This document shows, in pieces, positions 16,066-24,900 of a stretch of DNA of 40,218 bases. Under the pieces are notes generated by a model. The model ran no database searches and was not told the origin of the DNA. It worked only from the letters and a program-made list of their open reading frames with translations. The position numbers and the translations under genes are program-made. Location: assembly GCF_024710765.1 (NCBI RefSeq), contig NZ_JANJUE010000018.1, positions 1 to 40,218 of the forward strand. Direction: 5' to 3'. Source of the DNA: Pseudoxanthomonas sp. (GTDB lineage: Bacteria; Pseudomonadota; Gammaproteobacteria; Xanthomonadales; Xanthomonadaceae). Numbering within the stretch: the stretch's first letter is position 1; every line of letters starts with the position of its first letter.

Positions 16066-16861
16066 CCTCCAGCCATTCGCGCCACGGCAGCGCGGGATCG
16101 CCCAGGGCGACGAAATCGCCGTTGAGCAGGGTCTCGCGGCGGTTGTAGCGGAACGCGCGTCCATCCGGCGCCAGCAGCGCGCCGCCGGCCGCTTCCAGCA
16201 CGCACTGCGCGGCGGCGGTGTCCCACTCGGAGGTGGGGCCGAATCGCGGATAGACATCAAGCGTGCCTTCGGCGATGCGGCAGAATTTCAGCGAGGAACC
16301 CAGTCCCACCAGTTCGATGTCGCCCATCCGCGCCAGCACCGATTCGGTGCGCAGGTCGCGGTGCGAGCGGCTGGCCGCCACCCGCAACGGCGGCCTGGCC
16401 GGCGCGCGGGTACGCAGCTGTTCGTCCACCTGGCCGCGCCGCCGGTAGGCATGGCGGCCGCGCTCGGCGTGCCAGATCTCGCCGGTGACCGGCGCCTGCA
16501 CCACGCCGAAGATCGGAATGTGCTGTTCGATCAACGCGATGTTGACGGTGAACTCGCCATTGCGCTTGATGAACTCGCGGGTGCCGTCCAGGGGATCCAC
16601 CAGCCAGTAGGTCGGCCAGGCACAGCGGGTCTGCCAGGGAATGTCGGCCGCTTCCTCCGACAACACCGGCCACTCCGGCGTCAATCGTCGCAGGCCTTCG
16701 GAGATCACCCGGTGCGCGGCGAGGTCGGCTGCGGTCAGCGGGCTGTCGTCGGCCTTGCGGGTGACGTCGAAACCCTGTTCGTACACCGCCATGATCGCGT
16801 CGCCGGCTTCGCGGGCGATGACGAGTACGGCTTCGTGCAGGTCCGAGGTCATCCGACTCAT
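16040..16861 (-). CDS. cysQ: 3'(2'),5'-bisphosphate nucleotidase CysQ
   Basis: The protein has 273 residues. It removes the 3' phosphate of PAP (adenosine 3',5'-bisphosphate) formed during sulfate assimilation. Inositol-monophosphatase-fold metal motifs are present: PVLSEEAADI, VDPLDGTREFIKRNGEF (the DPLDGT box) and PTSEWDTAAAQCVLEAAGG. The start at 16861 is chosen because its ATG overlaps the nudE stop in an ATGA junction; a second ATG three codons later (MTSDLHEAVL) is also possible. It overlaps mazG downstream. Transcription with nudE and mazG makes a three-gene nucleotide-hydrolase unit. Confidence 0.94.
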   Translation of the reverse strand: MSRMTSDLHEAVLVIAREAGDAIMAVYEQGFDVTRKADDSPLTAADLAAHRVISEGLRRLTPEWPVLSEEAADIPWQTRCAWPTYWLVDPLDGTREFIKRNGEFTVNIALIEQHIPIFGVVQAPVTGEIWHAERGRHAYRRRGQVDEQLRTRAPARPPLRVAASRSHRDLRTESVLARMGDIELVGLGSSLKFCRIAEGTLDVYPRFGPTSEWDTAAAQCVLEAAGGALLAPDGRAFRYNRRETLLNGDFVALGDPALPWREWLEDGAVEQTA

Positions 16862-17412
16862 GCCGAGGTACGCAACCATTCGCGGACGATGAACAACGCC
16901 GCCAGCGAACGGCCTTCCGAAAAATCCTCGCGCAGCATCAGCTGGTCGAGGGCATCAAGCTTCCACGGCACTACTTCCAACTCCTCGGGTTCGTCTCCGG
17001 GCAGGCGCTCCGGATACAGATCACGTGCGACCACCAGCCAGGACTGGTGGCTCATGTACAACGGCGCCTGGGTCAGGCTGCGCAGCACGTCCACGCGCCG
17101 CGCGCCGTAACCGGCTTCTTCCTTCAGTTCCCGGTCCGCGGCCTGCTGCGGCGTCTCGCCGGCGTCGATGCGGCCCTTGACCAGGCCCAGCTCGTAGCGG
17201 TGCACGCCGGCCGCGTATTCGCGCACCAGCAGCACGGTGTCCGGGTCGATCAGCGGAACCACCACCACCGCGCCGTGGCCTTCCGCGCGGACGCGGTGGA
17301 AGCGCCGGCGTTCGCCGTTGCTGAACTCCAGATCCAGCTCTTCGACGTTGCGCTCCAGCGGGCCGCCGCTGCGCTCGGTCACGCGGTGGATGATCGGCAG
17401 GCGACGGCTCAT
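16858..17412 (-). CDS. nudE: Nudix hydrolase NudE (ADP compounds hydrolase)
   Basis: The protein has 184 residues. The complete Nudix box is GRIDAGETPQQAADRELKEE followed by AGYGA, matching GX5EX7REUXEEXGU. In E. coli NudE cleaves ADP-ribose, NADH and Ap3A/Ap2A. The ATG at 17412 has GGGGAG about 6 bases upstream; the longer frame to 17457 is less likely. It is first in an operon with cysQ and mazG and lies 62 bp from the divergent bioA gene. The family is certain; the NudE subgroup is likely from gene order and length. Confidence 0.9.
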   Translation of the reverse strand: MSRRLPIIHRVTERSGGPLERNVEELDLEFSNGERRRFHRVRAEGHGAVVVVPLIDPDTVLLVREYAAGVHRYELGLVKGRIDAGETPQQAADRELKEEAGYGARRVDVLRSLTQAPLYMSHQSWLVVARDLYPERLPGDEPEELEVVPWKLDALDQLMLREDFSEGRSLAALFIVREWLRTSA

Positions 17413-17474
17413 GGCCGCTCCCCGCCGACAGGAACCGGGCGACGGGACGGCAGGCACGCCGATATCATGGCGGG

Positions 17475-18875
17475 ATGGTGGCGACGAATCATGAAACCCG
17501 AATGCTAGCAGAGGCGGACGCCTGGCGTTCGCGCGATCTCGCGGTGCTGTGGCACCCGTGCACGCAGATGCGCGAGCATCCCCATACCTTGCCGTTGGTT
17601 CCGATTGCCCGGGGCGAAGGCGCCTGGCTGATCGGCCAGGACGGCCGCCGCTACCTGGATGCGGTCAGCAGTTGGTGGACCAACCTGTTCGGCCATGCCG
17701 AACCGCGCATCGCCGCCGCCATCGCCCGCCAGGCCGGACAGCTGGAGCAGGTGATCCTGGCCGGCTTCAGCCATCCGCCGGCGGTGGAACTGGCCGAGCG
17801 CCTGCTCGCCGTCGCGCCGCGCCAGCCGGGACGCGCGCCGCTGGCGAAGGTGTTCTACGCCGACAACGGTTCGGCGGGCGTGGAAGTGGCGCTGAAAATG
17901 GCCTTCCACTATTTCCACAACCGTGGCGAATCCCGGCGGACCCGGTTCATCGCGCTGGAGAACGGCTACCACGGCGAGACCCTCGGCGCACTCGCGGTCG
18001 GCGACATCCCGTTGTACCGGCGCATCTACGCGCCATTGCTGGCCGAGGCGCTGTTCACCCCCTCGCCCGACGCCTGGCAGGCCGAACCCGGCCAGAGCGA
18101 CGCGGAGGTCGCCGCGCGCGCCGCCGATGCGCTGGCGGATCTGCTCGACCGGCATCCCGGCGAAGTCTGCGCGCTGATCCTGGAGCCGCGGGTGCAGTGC
18201 GCCGGCGGCATGCGCATGCATCACCCCGACTATCTGCGACGCGCACGCGAACTCTGCGACGCGCACGGCGTGTTCCTGATCGCCGACGAGATCGCGGTCG
18301 GCTTCGGCCGCACCGGCACCCTGTTCGCCAGCGAGCAGAGCGGGGTCATGCCGGATCTGCTGTGCCTGTCCAAAGGCCTGACCGGCGGCTTCCTGCCGCT
18401 GGCCGCGGTCCTGGCCACCCAGGCCATCTACGACGCGTTCCTGGACGATTCGCGCGAACGCGCGTTCCTGCATTCGCACAGCTACACCGGCAATCCGCTG
18501 GCCTGCGCGGCGGCCCTGGCCAGCCTGGATATCTTCGCGCAGGACGATGTGCTGGTCCGCAACCGCGCGACCGCCGCGCGCATGGCGGAACTGGCCGCGC
18601 CACTGGAAGCACTGCCGTGGGTGGCCGACGTGCGCCAGGCGGGGATGATCCTGGCCGTCGAATTGACCCGCGACGGCGATCGCCGGCATCCGTTCGATCC
18701 GGGCCGACGCATCGGCCTGCACGCCTATCGCGCCGCGTTGGCGCGCGGCGTGGTGCTGCGCCCGCTGGGCGACGTGCTGTACTGGATGCCCCCCTACTGC
18801 GTGGACGAGGCGCAACTGGAACTGCTCGCCACCACCACCCGCGCCGCCATCGAGGAAGCCGTCGCATGCGCCTGA
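17475..18875 (+). CDS. bioA: Adenosylmethionine-8-amino-7-oxononanoate aminotransferase
   Basis: The protein has 466 residues, slightly longer than E. coli BioA (429). It converts KAPA to DAPA in biotin synthesis using SAM as amino donor and PLP. Motifs: AVLWHPCTQMREH at the N-terminus (the WHPC/QM BioA signature), DAVSSWWTNLFGHAEPRI, FYADNGSAGVEVALKMAFHY, ALENGYHGETLGALAVGD, IADEIAVGFGRTG and the PLP-lysine Lys300 in LCLSKGLTGGFLPLA. An alternative Met nine codons later would remove MVATNHETR. rsmE overlaps its end by 10 bp. No other bio gene is in the window. Confidence 0.96.
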   Translation: MVATNHETRMLAEADAWRSRDLAVLWHPCTQMREHPHTLPLVPIARGEGAWLIGQDGRRYLDAVSSWWTNLFGHAEPRIAAAIARQAGQLEQVILAGFSHPPAVELAERLLAVAPRQPGRAPLAKVFYADNGSAGVEVALKMAFHYFHNRGESRRTRFIALENGYHGETLGALAVGDIPLYRRIYAPLLAEALFTPSPDAWQAEPGQSDAEVAARAADALADLLDRHPGEVCALILEPRVQCAGGMRMHHPDYLRRARELCDAHGVFLIADEIAVGFGRTGTLFASEQSGVMPDLLCLSKGLTGGFLPLAAVLATQAIYDAFLDDSRERAFLHSHSYTGNPLACAAALASLDIFAQDDVLVRNRATAARMAELAAPLEALPWVADVRQAGMILAVELTRDGDRRHPFDPGRRIGLHAYRAALARGVVLRPLGDVLYWMPPYCVDEAQLELLATTTRAAIEEAVACA

Positions 18876-19603
18876 CCCGTTGCCATGTCGATCTGCCGCT
18901 GGCCACCGCGCGGACCTTCACGCTGCCGGAAGCGGCGGCCAACCACCTCACCCGGGTGCTGCGCCTGCGCGAGGGCGACGAGTGCGTACTGTTCAACGGC
19001 GATGGCCAGGATCATGTGGCCCGCCTGCTCAGCGTGGGCAAGCGCGAAGTCCAGGTCGAGGTGGTGTCCTCGCTCGCGGTCGATCGCGAGTCTCCGCTGC
19101 ACCTGACCCTGATCCAGGGCATCGCGCGCGGCGAGAAGATGGACCTGATCCTGCAGAAGGCCACCGAACTCGGCATCGCGCGGATCCAGCCGGTGAACGC
19201 CGAGCGCACCGAGGTGAAACTGGATGCGGAGCGCCTGGACAAGCGGGTCGCGCACTGGCGCAGCGTGGTGGTCTCGGCCTGCGAGCAGAGCGGACGGGCA
19301 CGGGTTCCGGAAGTGTCGATGCCGACGGCGCTGATGCCGGCGGCACAGGCCTGCAATGCCGCGGACCTGCGCCTGCTGCTGGATCCGGTTGGCGATCTTT
19401 CACTCGCCGGCCTGTCGCCGCCGGCCGGCGCCGGCATCGTGGTGGCGATCGGTCCGGAGGGTGGCTGGTCGCCACGCGATCGCGAGATCCTGCTGGCGTC
19501 CGGATTCCTCGGCCTGCGCCTGGGTCCGCGCATCCTGCGCACCGAAACGGCGGGGCTGGCCGCCATCGCGGCGTTGCAATCGCGCTACGGCGATCTCGCC
19601 TGA
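18866..19603 (+). CDS. rsmE: 16S rRNA (uracil1498-N3)-methyltransferase RsmE
   Basis: The protein has 245 residues. It methylates U1498 of 16S rRNA in the assembled small subunit using SAM. A PUA-like N-terminal region (HLTRVLRLREGDECVLFNGD) is followed by the SPOUT knot domain: LIQGIARGEKMDLILQKATE LG-type motif, ERTEVKLDAERLDKR, VVVSACEQSGRARVPEV, and the C-terminal knot AIGPEGGWSPRDRE with LRLGPRILRTETAGLAAIAA. The ATG at 18866 overlaps bioA by 10 bp in another frame, so translation is probably coupled. The upstream open frame is only a bioA shadow. Confidence 0.95.
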   Translation: MRLTRCHVDLPLATARTFTLPEAAANHLTRVLRLREGDECVLFNGDGQDHVARLLSVGKREVQVEVVSSLAVDRESPLHLTLIQGIARGEKMDLILQKATELGIARIQPVNAERTEVKLDAERLDKRVAHWRSVVVSACEQSGRARVPEVSMPTALMPAAQACNAADLRLLLDPVGDLSLAGLSPPAGAGIVVAIGPEGGWSPRDREILLASGFLGLRLGPRILRTETAGLAAIAALQSRYGDLA

Positions 19604-19639
19604 TCGGCGTCCATCACCGATGCGGCTGGCGCCGTCGGT

Positions 19640-19990
19640 TCAACGCCAGGCCGCCAGTTCCTCGGCGGTGATGCGGCCGTCATGGTTGCCATCGACCAGC
19701 TTGAACTCGCTGGACAGCGCATGGCTTTCCGGTACCTCGTCGCGGGTCAGCACGCCATCGCCGTTGCGATCGAGATCACCGATGGTCACGCGGTAATCGG
19801 AAGCATTGGGAAGGGCTTCCGGCTGTCCCCAGCGCACCGTGACGGGCCCGCTCTGTTCCTGCAGCTGACGGCTCTGTCCACCGCCCTGGTAGGCGGTCAA
19901 GGGTTCGGTGCGCACCGGTTGCGGGGACACCTGCTGGGCGTCGGCATGCCATGCCAGCAGAAACAGGGGAAGAAGGATCCAGGCTTTCAT
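19640..19990 (-). CDS. Secreted EF-hand domain protein
   Basis: The protein has 116 residues starting MKAWILLPLFLLAWHADAQQ at 19990 with GGAGG upstream. Residues 1-18 form a cleavable signal peptide. Two EF-hand loops follow: DLDRNGDGVLTRDE near residues 76-89 and LVDGNHDGRITAEELAAW near the C-terminus, each with Asp/Asn/Gly positions suited to Ca2+ binding. Between signal and loops lies a QPVRTEPLTAYQGGGQSRQL-type linker without known domain. Similar small periplasmic calcium-binding proteins are common in Xanthomonadaceae; no partner is known. It converges with rsmE. Confidence 0.85.
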   Translation of the reverse strand: MKAWILLPLFLLAWHADAQQVSPQPVRTEPLTAYQGGGQSRQLQEQSGPVTVRWGQPEALPNASDYRVTIGDLDRNGDGVLTRDEVPESHALSSEFKLVDGNHDGRITAEELAAWR

Positions 19991-20131
19991 GAGGGGCCTC
20001 CGGTTCACGGTGGAAACACTGCATCTGGCAGCCCGGTCACGCTGTCACCGTCGGCTCCAACGGCGCGTGAACCGGCCGGCCTGGAACAGGAGGGGATTCA
20101 GCCCGGTGGAAACCGCGTGAATGCGCGCGGC

Positions 20132-20599
20132 TCAGGCAGCTTGAAGGGCCTCGTGGATGCGCTGCTCGACGAGTTGCAGATCCGGAAGGATCGCCACTTC
20201 GTCGCCCAGCAGCACGCGCACCTGCACTCCTGCCGGCAACTCCTCCTCGGTCGCGTCGGCCAGCAGGCCGTCGCGCGGCACCGACACCAGGCGCGGGAAC
20301 GAAGGCGTCAGCAGGGCGTAGTAAGGCAGTTCCGCCAATCCTTCCAGGGCTTTCAGCACCACGATCTTGCTGCCGACGGGGGCGACGTCGCTCCCCAGCC
20401 CGGTGAGGCGCGCGAAGGCCACCAGCGGCACCCGCCAGCCGTGCCAGTCGATGGCTCCGGCCAGCCAGGCGGGAGCGCCTTCGATCGGGATGATCGGCGC
20501 GCGCGACAGCACTTCGGCAATCGTGGCGTTCGGCAGCAGCAGGCGATCATCGCCGGACTGCACCAGGACCCCGCGGATTTCGTCGTTCGAATGTGCCAT
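20132..20599 (-). CDS. chpC: CheW-like adaptor protein ChpC
   Basis: The protein has 155 residues, one CheW domain. Recognisable parts are GVLVQSGDDRLLLPNATIAE, AGAIDWHGWRVPLVAFARL and VSVPRDGLLADATEEELPAG. GGAGACTTCCTTC precedes the ATG. It is the last gene of the pil-chp operon, 13 bp after the CheB-like gene. In Pseudomonas aeruginosa ChpC is a CheW-like protein joining input receptors to ChpA; Xylella has chpC at the same position. The sequence is divergent from PilI, so it may link the kinase to other receptors. It should act in the cytoplasm at the cell pole. Confidence 0.85.
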   Translation of the reverse strand: MAHSNDEIRGVLVQSGDDRLLLPNATIAEVLSRAPIIPIEGAPAWLAGAIDWHGWRVPLVAFARLTGLGSDVAPVGSKIVVLKALEGLAELPYYALLTPSFPRLVSVPRDGLLADATEEELPAGVQVRVLLGDEVAILPDLQLVEQRIHEALQAA

Positions 20600-20612
20600 G
20601 AAGGAAGTCTCC

Positions 20613-21917
20613 TCAGCTCCAGCGTTGGGTCAGTTCTCTGGCCATGTCGATCGGCGTCGCCAGTTGCCCGCCGCGCGCGGCCAACGCGTGCGATGCGGTC
20701 GGGTCGTAGCACCCCTCCGGCGCCTGTCCGGTCACCCAGGCGCCCTGCTCCGCCAGCAGCCATGCCGCATCGACCCACTGGCCGTCGCTGCCGCTGAGCA
20801 GCAACACCGCGCTGTCGCGCGGCGGCAGTTGCAGGATCGCGGCATCGAGCGCGCCCTGCGCGCGGAAGTCCACCGCGCCCTGCTCCACACCGATACCGAC
20901 ATCGCCCGGCAGCACATACACATGCCCGGGCTCGGCCGCATGCCCGGCCTCGGCCAGCATCACCGGCATCGTCGAGACCCTCGCCATCTGCCGCACCAGA
21001 TTGTCGTAGCGCCCACCATCCAGTTTCAGGTGGATGATCAGCGGGCGCCCGAACTCCGAAGGCAGTTCGGCCAGCAGCTTGCGGATCGCGTCCGGACCGC
21101 CAATGCCGGCAAACACCAGCACCGCGCCCGGTGCACGCGCACCGCCGCCGGCGGAGACCGCGTGATCCAGCGGCTCCAGGGACAGTTCCCACTTCGAGGC
21201 GACCGGCGCGTCGGCGATTGCCTCGGCGGACGGCTTGGGTGCGGATGGCGGTGCGGGTTCGGAGGTCACCGGTTCCAGCGCCAGATCCCACACCGGAGTG
21301 ATGGCCGTCGGCGGTGCGGGACTGTCCATTGTGTCCATGGGCGGCTCCACCTTCGGCCCCGCGTTGCGCAGCCATTCGTCCGCATCGACCACCGCCGACT
21401 GGGCGGTCGCGGACGGCGGGCGATAGGCGAAATCATCGTCGGGCAGTTCCCAGGCCCGGTCCACCGCTTCATGCAGGTGCGGCTGGATCACGGCATCAGC
21501 ATGCATCTGCGCGGGGGTGGGCGGCAGGCCCGGTTCCAGCGCCAGCGAGGCATCTTCTTCGCGGCCGGGCGGCAGCACGTCGTCATGGCCGTTGATCTTG
21601 GCCGCGAGGTGGCGCGCCCAGCGGCGCGCCTCCCAGCCGTCGCGGCGCGCGGCCAGTTCGGCTTCCTCGAAGATCACCGCGATGGCCGGATCGCCCAGCA
21701 GCACGTCGAAGCGCGCGAGGCTGTCCTCGATGGCCGGTTCCAGCGCCACCAGCACGACTTCCGGCGCGGCGTCGCCGACCGCCTGCACGTCGACCGCGCC
21801 GGGATCATCTTCCAGCACGATCTCCGCGCCGACTTCATGCAGGGTGCTGCGCAGGCGTTCCCTCGCCGGCCCGGGACGCGCCAGCAGCGCGACACGCTTG
21901 GCTTCATTCACGGACAC
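20613..21917 (-). CDS. chpB: ChpB: CheB-like protein with degenerate receiver and methylesterase domains
   Basis: The protein has 434 residues with a GTG start at 21917 (GGGA 7 bases upstream), overlapping the pilL end by 14 bp. The N-terminal receiver-like part lacks a phospho-acceptor: where CheB has the Asp, it reads VVLVALEP (Ala58). A Pro/Ala-rich linker follows (about 115-260). The methylesterase-like domain (265-430) has FAGIGGPDAI where active CheB has GASTGGP, so the nucleophile Ser is replaced by Gly271; His296 and the GSDG Asp378 remain. By comparison with the CheB triad Ser-His-Asp it should be catalytically dead. It probably acts as a scaffold or regulator. Position matches chpB of Xylella. 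Confidence 0.85.
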   Translation of the reverse strand: MSVNEAKRVALLARPGPARERLRSTLHEVGAEIVLEDDPGAVDVQAVGDAAPEVVLVALEPAIEDSLARFDVLLGDPAIAVIFEEAELAARRDGWEARRWARHLAAKINGHDDVLPPGREEDASLALEPGLPPTPAQMHADAVIQPHLHEAVDRAWELPDDDFAYRPPSATAQSAVVDADEWLRNAGPKVEPPMDTMDSPAPPTAITPVWDLALEPVTSEPAPPSAPKPSAEAIADAPVASKWELSLEPLDHAVSAGGGARAPGAVLVFAGIGGPDAIRKLLAELPSEFGRPLIIHLKLDGGRYDNLVRQMARVSTMPVMLAEAGHAAEPGHVYVLPGDVGIGVEQGAVDFRAQGALDAAILQLPPRDSAVLLLSGSDGQWVDAAWLLAEQGAWVTGQAPEGCYDPTASHALAARGGQLATPIDMARELTQRWS

Positions 21918-24900
21918 GTGCGATTCCCAGCAGATCGTAGACGTTGCGCATCAAATCCAGTTCCTGGTACGGCTTGCCCATGTAACGCTGCACGCCGATG
22001 TCGAACGCGCGCTGGCGGTGCTTGTCGCCGGTACGCGAGGTGATCATCACGATCGGCACGTCCTTGAAGCGCGGGTCCGCCTTCATCGCCGTGGCCAGCT
22101 CGTAGCCGTCCATGCGTGGCATTTCGATGTCCAGCAGCATCAGGTCCGGCACCCGGTCTTCCAGTTTCTCCAGCGCTTCCACGCCGTCGCGGGCCACGGT
22201 GACTTCGAAGTTGTGGCGTTCCAGCACGCGGCCGGTGACCTTGCGCATGGTCAGCGAGTCGTCGACCACCATCACCAGCGGCACGCGCCGCTGCTCCTGC
22301 ACCGGCGCCGCCGATGCCGGCTGCTGCGGCTGGGCCAACTGGCGGCGCACCAGCGGGGCGATGTCGAGGATGACCACCACGCTGCCGTCGCCGGTGATGG
22401 TCGCGCCGTAGATGCCGGGGACGGATGCGATCTGCGGACCCACCGCCTTGACCACGATTTCGCGGTTGCCCAGCACGTGGTCGACCGCGACCGCCGCGCG
22501 CATGTCGCCGGCGCGAATCAGCAACAGCGGAACCTGCGCCTCGCCCTCGGCCCGTGCCGGCGCATGGCCGACCAGGTGGCCGAGGTTGTAGAGGGTGTAT
22601 TCCTCGCCGCCGTAGAGATAGCCGCCGACACCGGACTCGAAGCGCTCGTGGCTGATCCGGCCGATGCCGCTGACCGATGCCACCGGCACTGCGAACTGGG
22701 TCTCCCCGATCTGCACGAACGCGGCCTGGGTCACCGCCAGTGTCTGCGGCAGGCGCAGGGTGAACTCGGCGCCCTCGCCCTGGCGCGACGCGATGTCAAG
22801 CGAACCACCGAGCTGGCGCACCTCGTTGTAGACCACGTCCATGCCGACGCCGCGGCCCGCCAGCTGGCTGACGCTGTCGTAGGTGGAGAAGCCCGATTCC
22901 AGGATCAGGCGGTCCAGATCGATGTCGTCGATCACCGCGCCCGGCTGCAGCAGGCCACGCTGCTCGGCGCGCTCGCGGATTGCCGCACGGTTCAGGCCGG
23001 CGCCGTCGTCACGTACGCTCAGCACCATTTCCGAACCTTCACGGCGCAGGTTGACCTGCACCGTGCCTTCTTCCGGCTTGCTGGCCGCGGCGCGCTGGTC
23101 GGGTGATTCCAGGCCATGCGCGACTGAATTGCGCAGCAGGTGCTCCAGCGGCGCGGTCATGCGTTCCAGCACGTTGCGATCCATTTCGCCGTGGGTACCT
23201 TCCAGCAACAGGCGGACCTGCTTGCCGGTATCGGTCGCGGCCTGGCGCAGTACGCGTCGCAGGCGCGGCACGATGCCCTCGAACGGCACCATGCGCGCGC
23301 GCATCAGGCCGTCCTGCAGTTCCGAACTCACGCGGGACTGTTGATGCAGCAGGCTGTCGTAGTTGCGCGCCAGGTCATCCAGCACGCCCTGCAGGCCGCT
23401 GATGTCGGCGGCCGATTCGGCCAGGGCGCGGCTGAGCTGCTGGAGGGTGGAGAAGCGGTCCAGCTCCAGCGGATCGAAGGTCGCGTCCTGGTGATCCTGT
23501 TCGCGCTGGTAGCGCGCGACGATCTGCGCCTCGGTCTCCAGATCGAGACGACGCAACTGGTCGTGCAAGCGGACGTTGGTGCGCTCCAGCTCGGCCATGG
23601 CGCCACGGAACGCGCCCAGCTGCTGTTCCAGGCGGGCGCGGTAGATCGCCACTTCGCCGGCGTGGTTGACCAGGCGGTCCAGCAGGTCCGCGCGTACGCG
23701 CACCTGCTCCTGCTGGCTGTGCGGGAAGAACTCCTCGTCCTGCGCGAACTCGGTTTCCACCGGCGCCGACAACGGCGTGAGGGTGACCGGCGCGCGCGGC
23801 GGTTCGGCCCGGCGTTCCTGCGCCACGGGTGCCTCGAGCCCGCGCGCGTGCGCGGTGAACTCGGCGATCAGTCCGTCGGGAATCCGCACGGTGCGGCGCG
23901 CGGATACCCGCTTGAGCTGCTCATGCAGGGCATCGAAGCCGCGCTCGAGCAACTGCACGCCGCGCCGATCCAGCTCCGTGCGCTGGGCGACGATCGATTC
24001 CAGCATCGACTCGATCGCGTGACCGAGATCGCCGACCGCGTGGATGCCCGCCATCCGCGCGCCACCCTTGAGCGTGTGCAGATCGCGCTGCAGGCCGGTC
24101 ACCAGGCTGCGGTCCTCCGGCGTTTCGCGCAAGCGCGCCAGCAGGTCGTCGGAGTGATCCAGCAGATCGTTGCCTTCCTCGATGAAGATCTCGACCAGAT
24201 CCAGATCCAGGCCGGCCAGATCGAGGGCGTCTTCGGGCTGCTCTTCCATGGGCAAGGCCTCGTCGGATGCCGGTATCGCGGTCTCCTCTGCCGGTGCGTC
24301 CACCATCGCCGGCGCGTCGCCGGCCATGGTGACTTCATCGACCTCGGCATCCGCCACGGCTTCCGCATCTGTTTCGATGGAGACTTCGACGGGAATTTCG
24401 GCGTGTTCTTCGGCTTGCTCTTCGACTTGCGTTCCGGCTTCGGATTCCGCAACGGTCACGGCTTCATCGGCAATGGCTTCGCCAAGGCCGGCCTCGGTCT
24501 CGACGGCCGGTTCGCCGTCCTGCGGCATCAGCGCGTCGCCAGCCTCGCCTGCGTCGGCGGCAACGGCCTCCACATCGGAACCCGCTTCGACTCCGGAAGT
24601 GGCGGCATCGTCCGCCTGTGCCTCCGGTGCCGCGATTTCGTCCACGATGAAAACAGCTTCCGGTTCCTGCGTGGCCGGGATCGCTTGCTCGACGCCAACT
24701 GCCTCCGTCGGCGTCTCGCCCGGGTCTTCGGCAAGGTCGGATGCGGCGGTGGCCGCTGCGGCATCGCCGCTTTCCAGCGCGATGCTTTCCCATACCAGGG
24801 CATCGTCGGCCGGTACATCCGCCGTCGCGCTTTCGCTGCCGGCCTGCGCGATCCCATCGGACTCGAAGCCGATATCGCCGTCGCCCATTTCGCCCGTCAC

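Noticed and set aside
17549-19603. A 684-codon frame suggesting a bioA-region fusion to rsmE
   Set aside because: Only the part from 18866 onward is RsmE; the upstream part is an out-of-frame reading of bioA with Arg/Pro/Gly bias.
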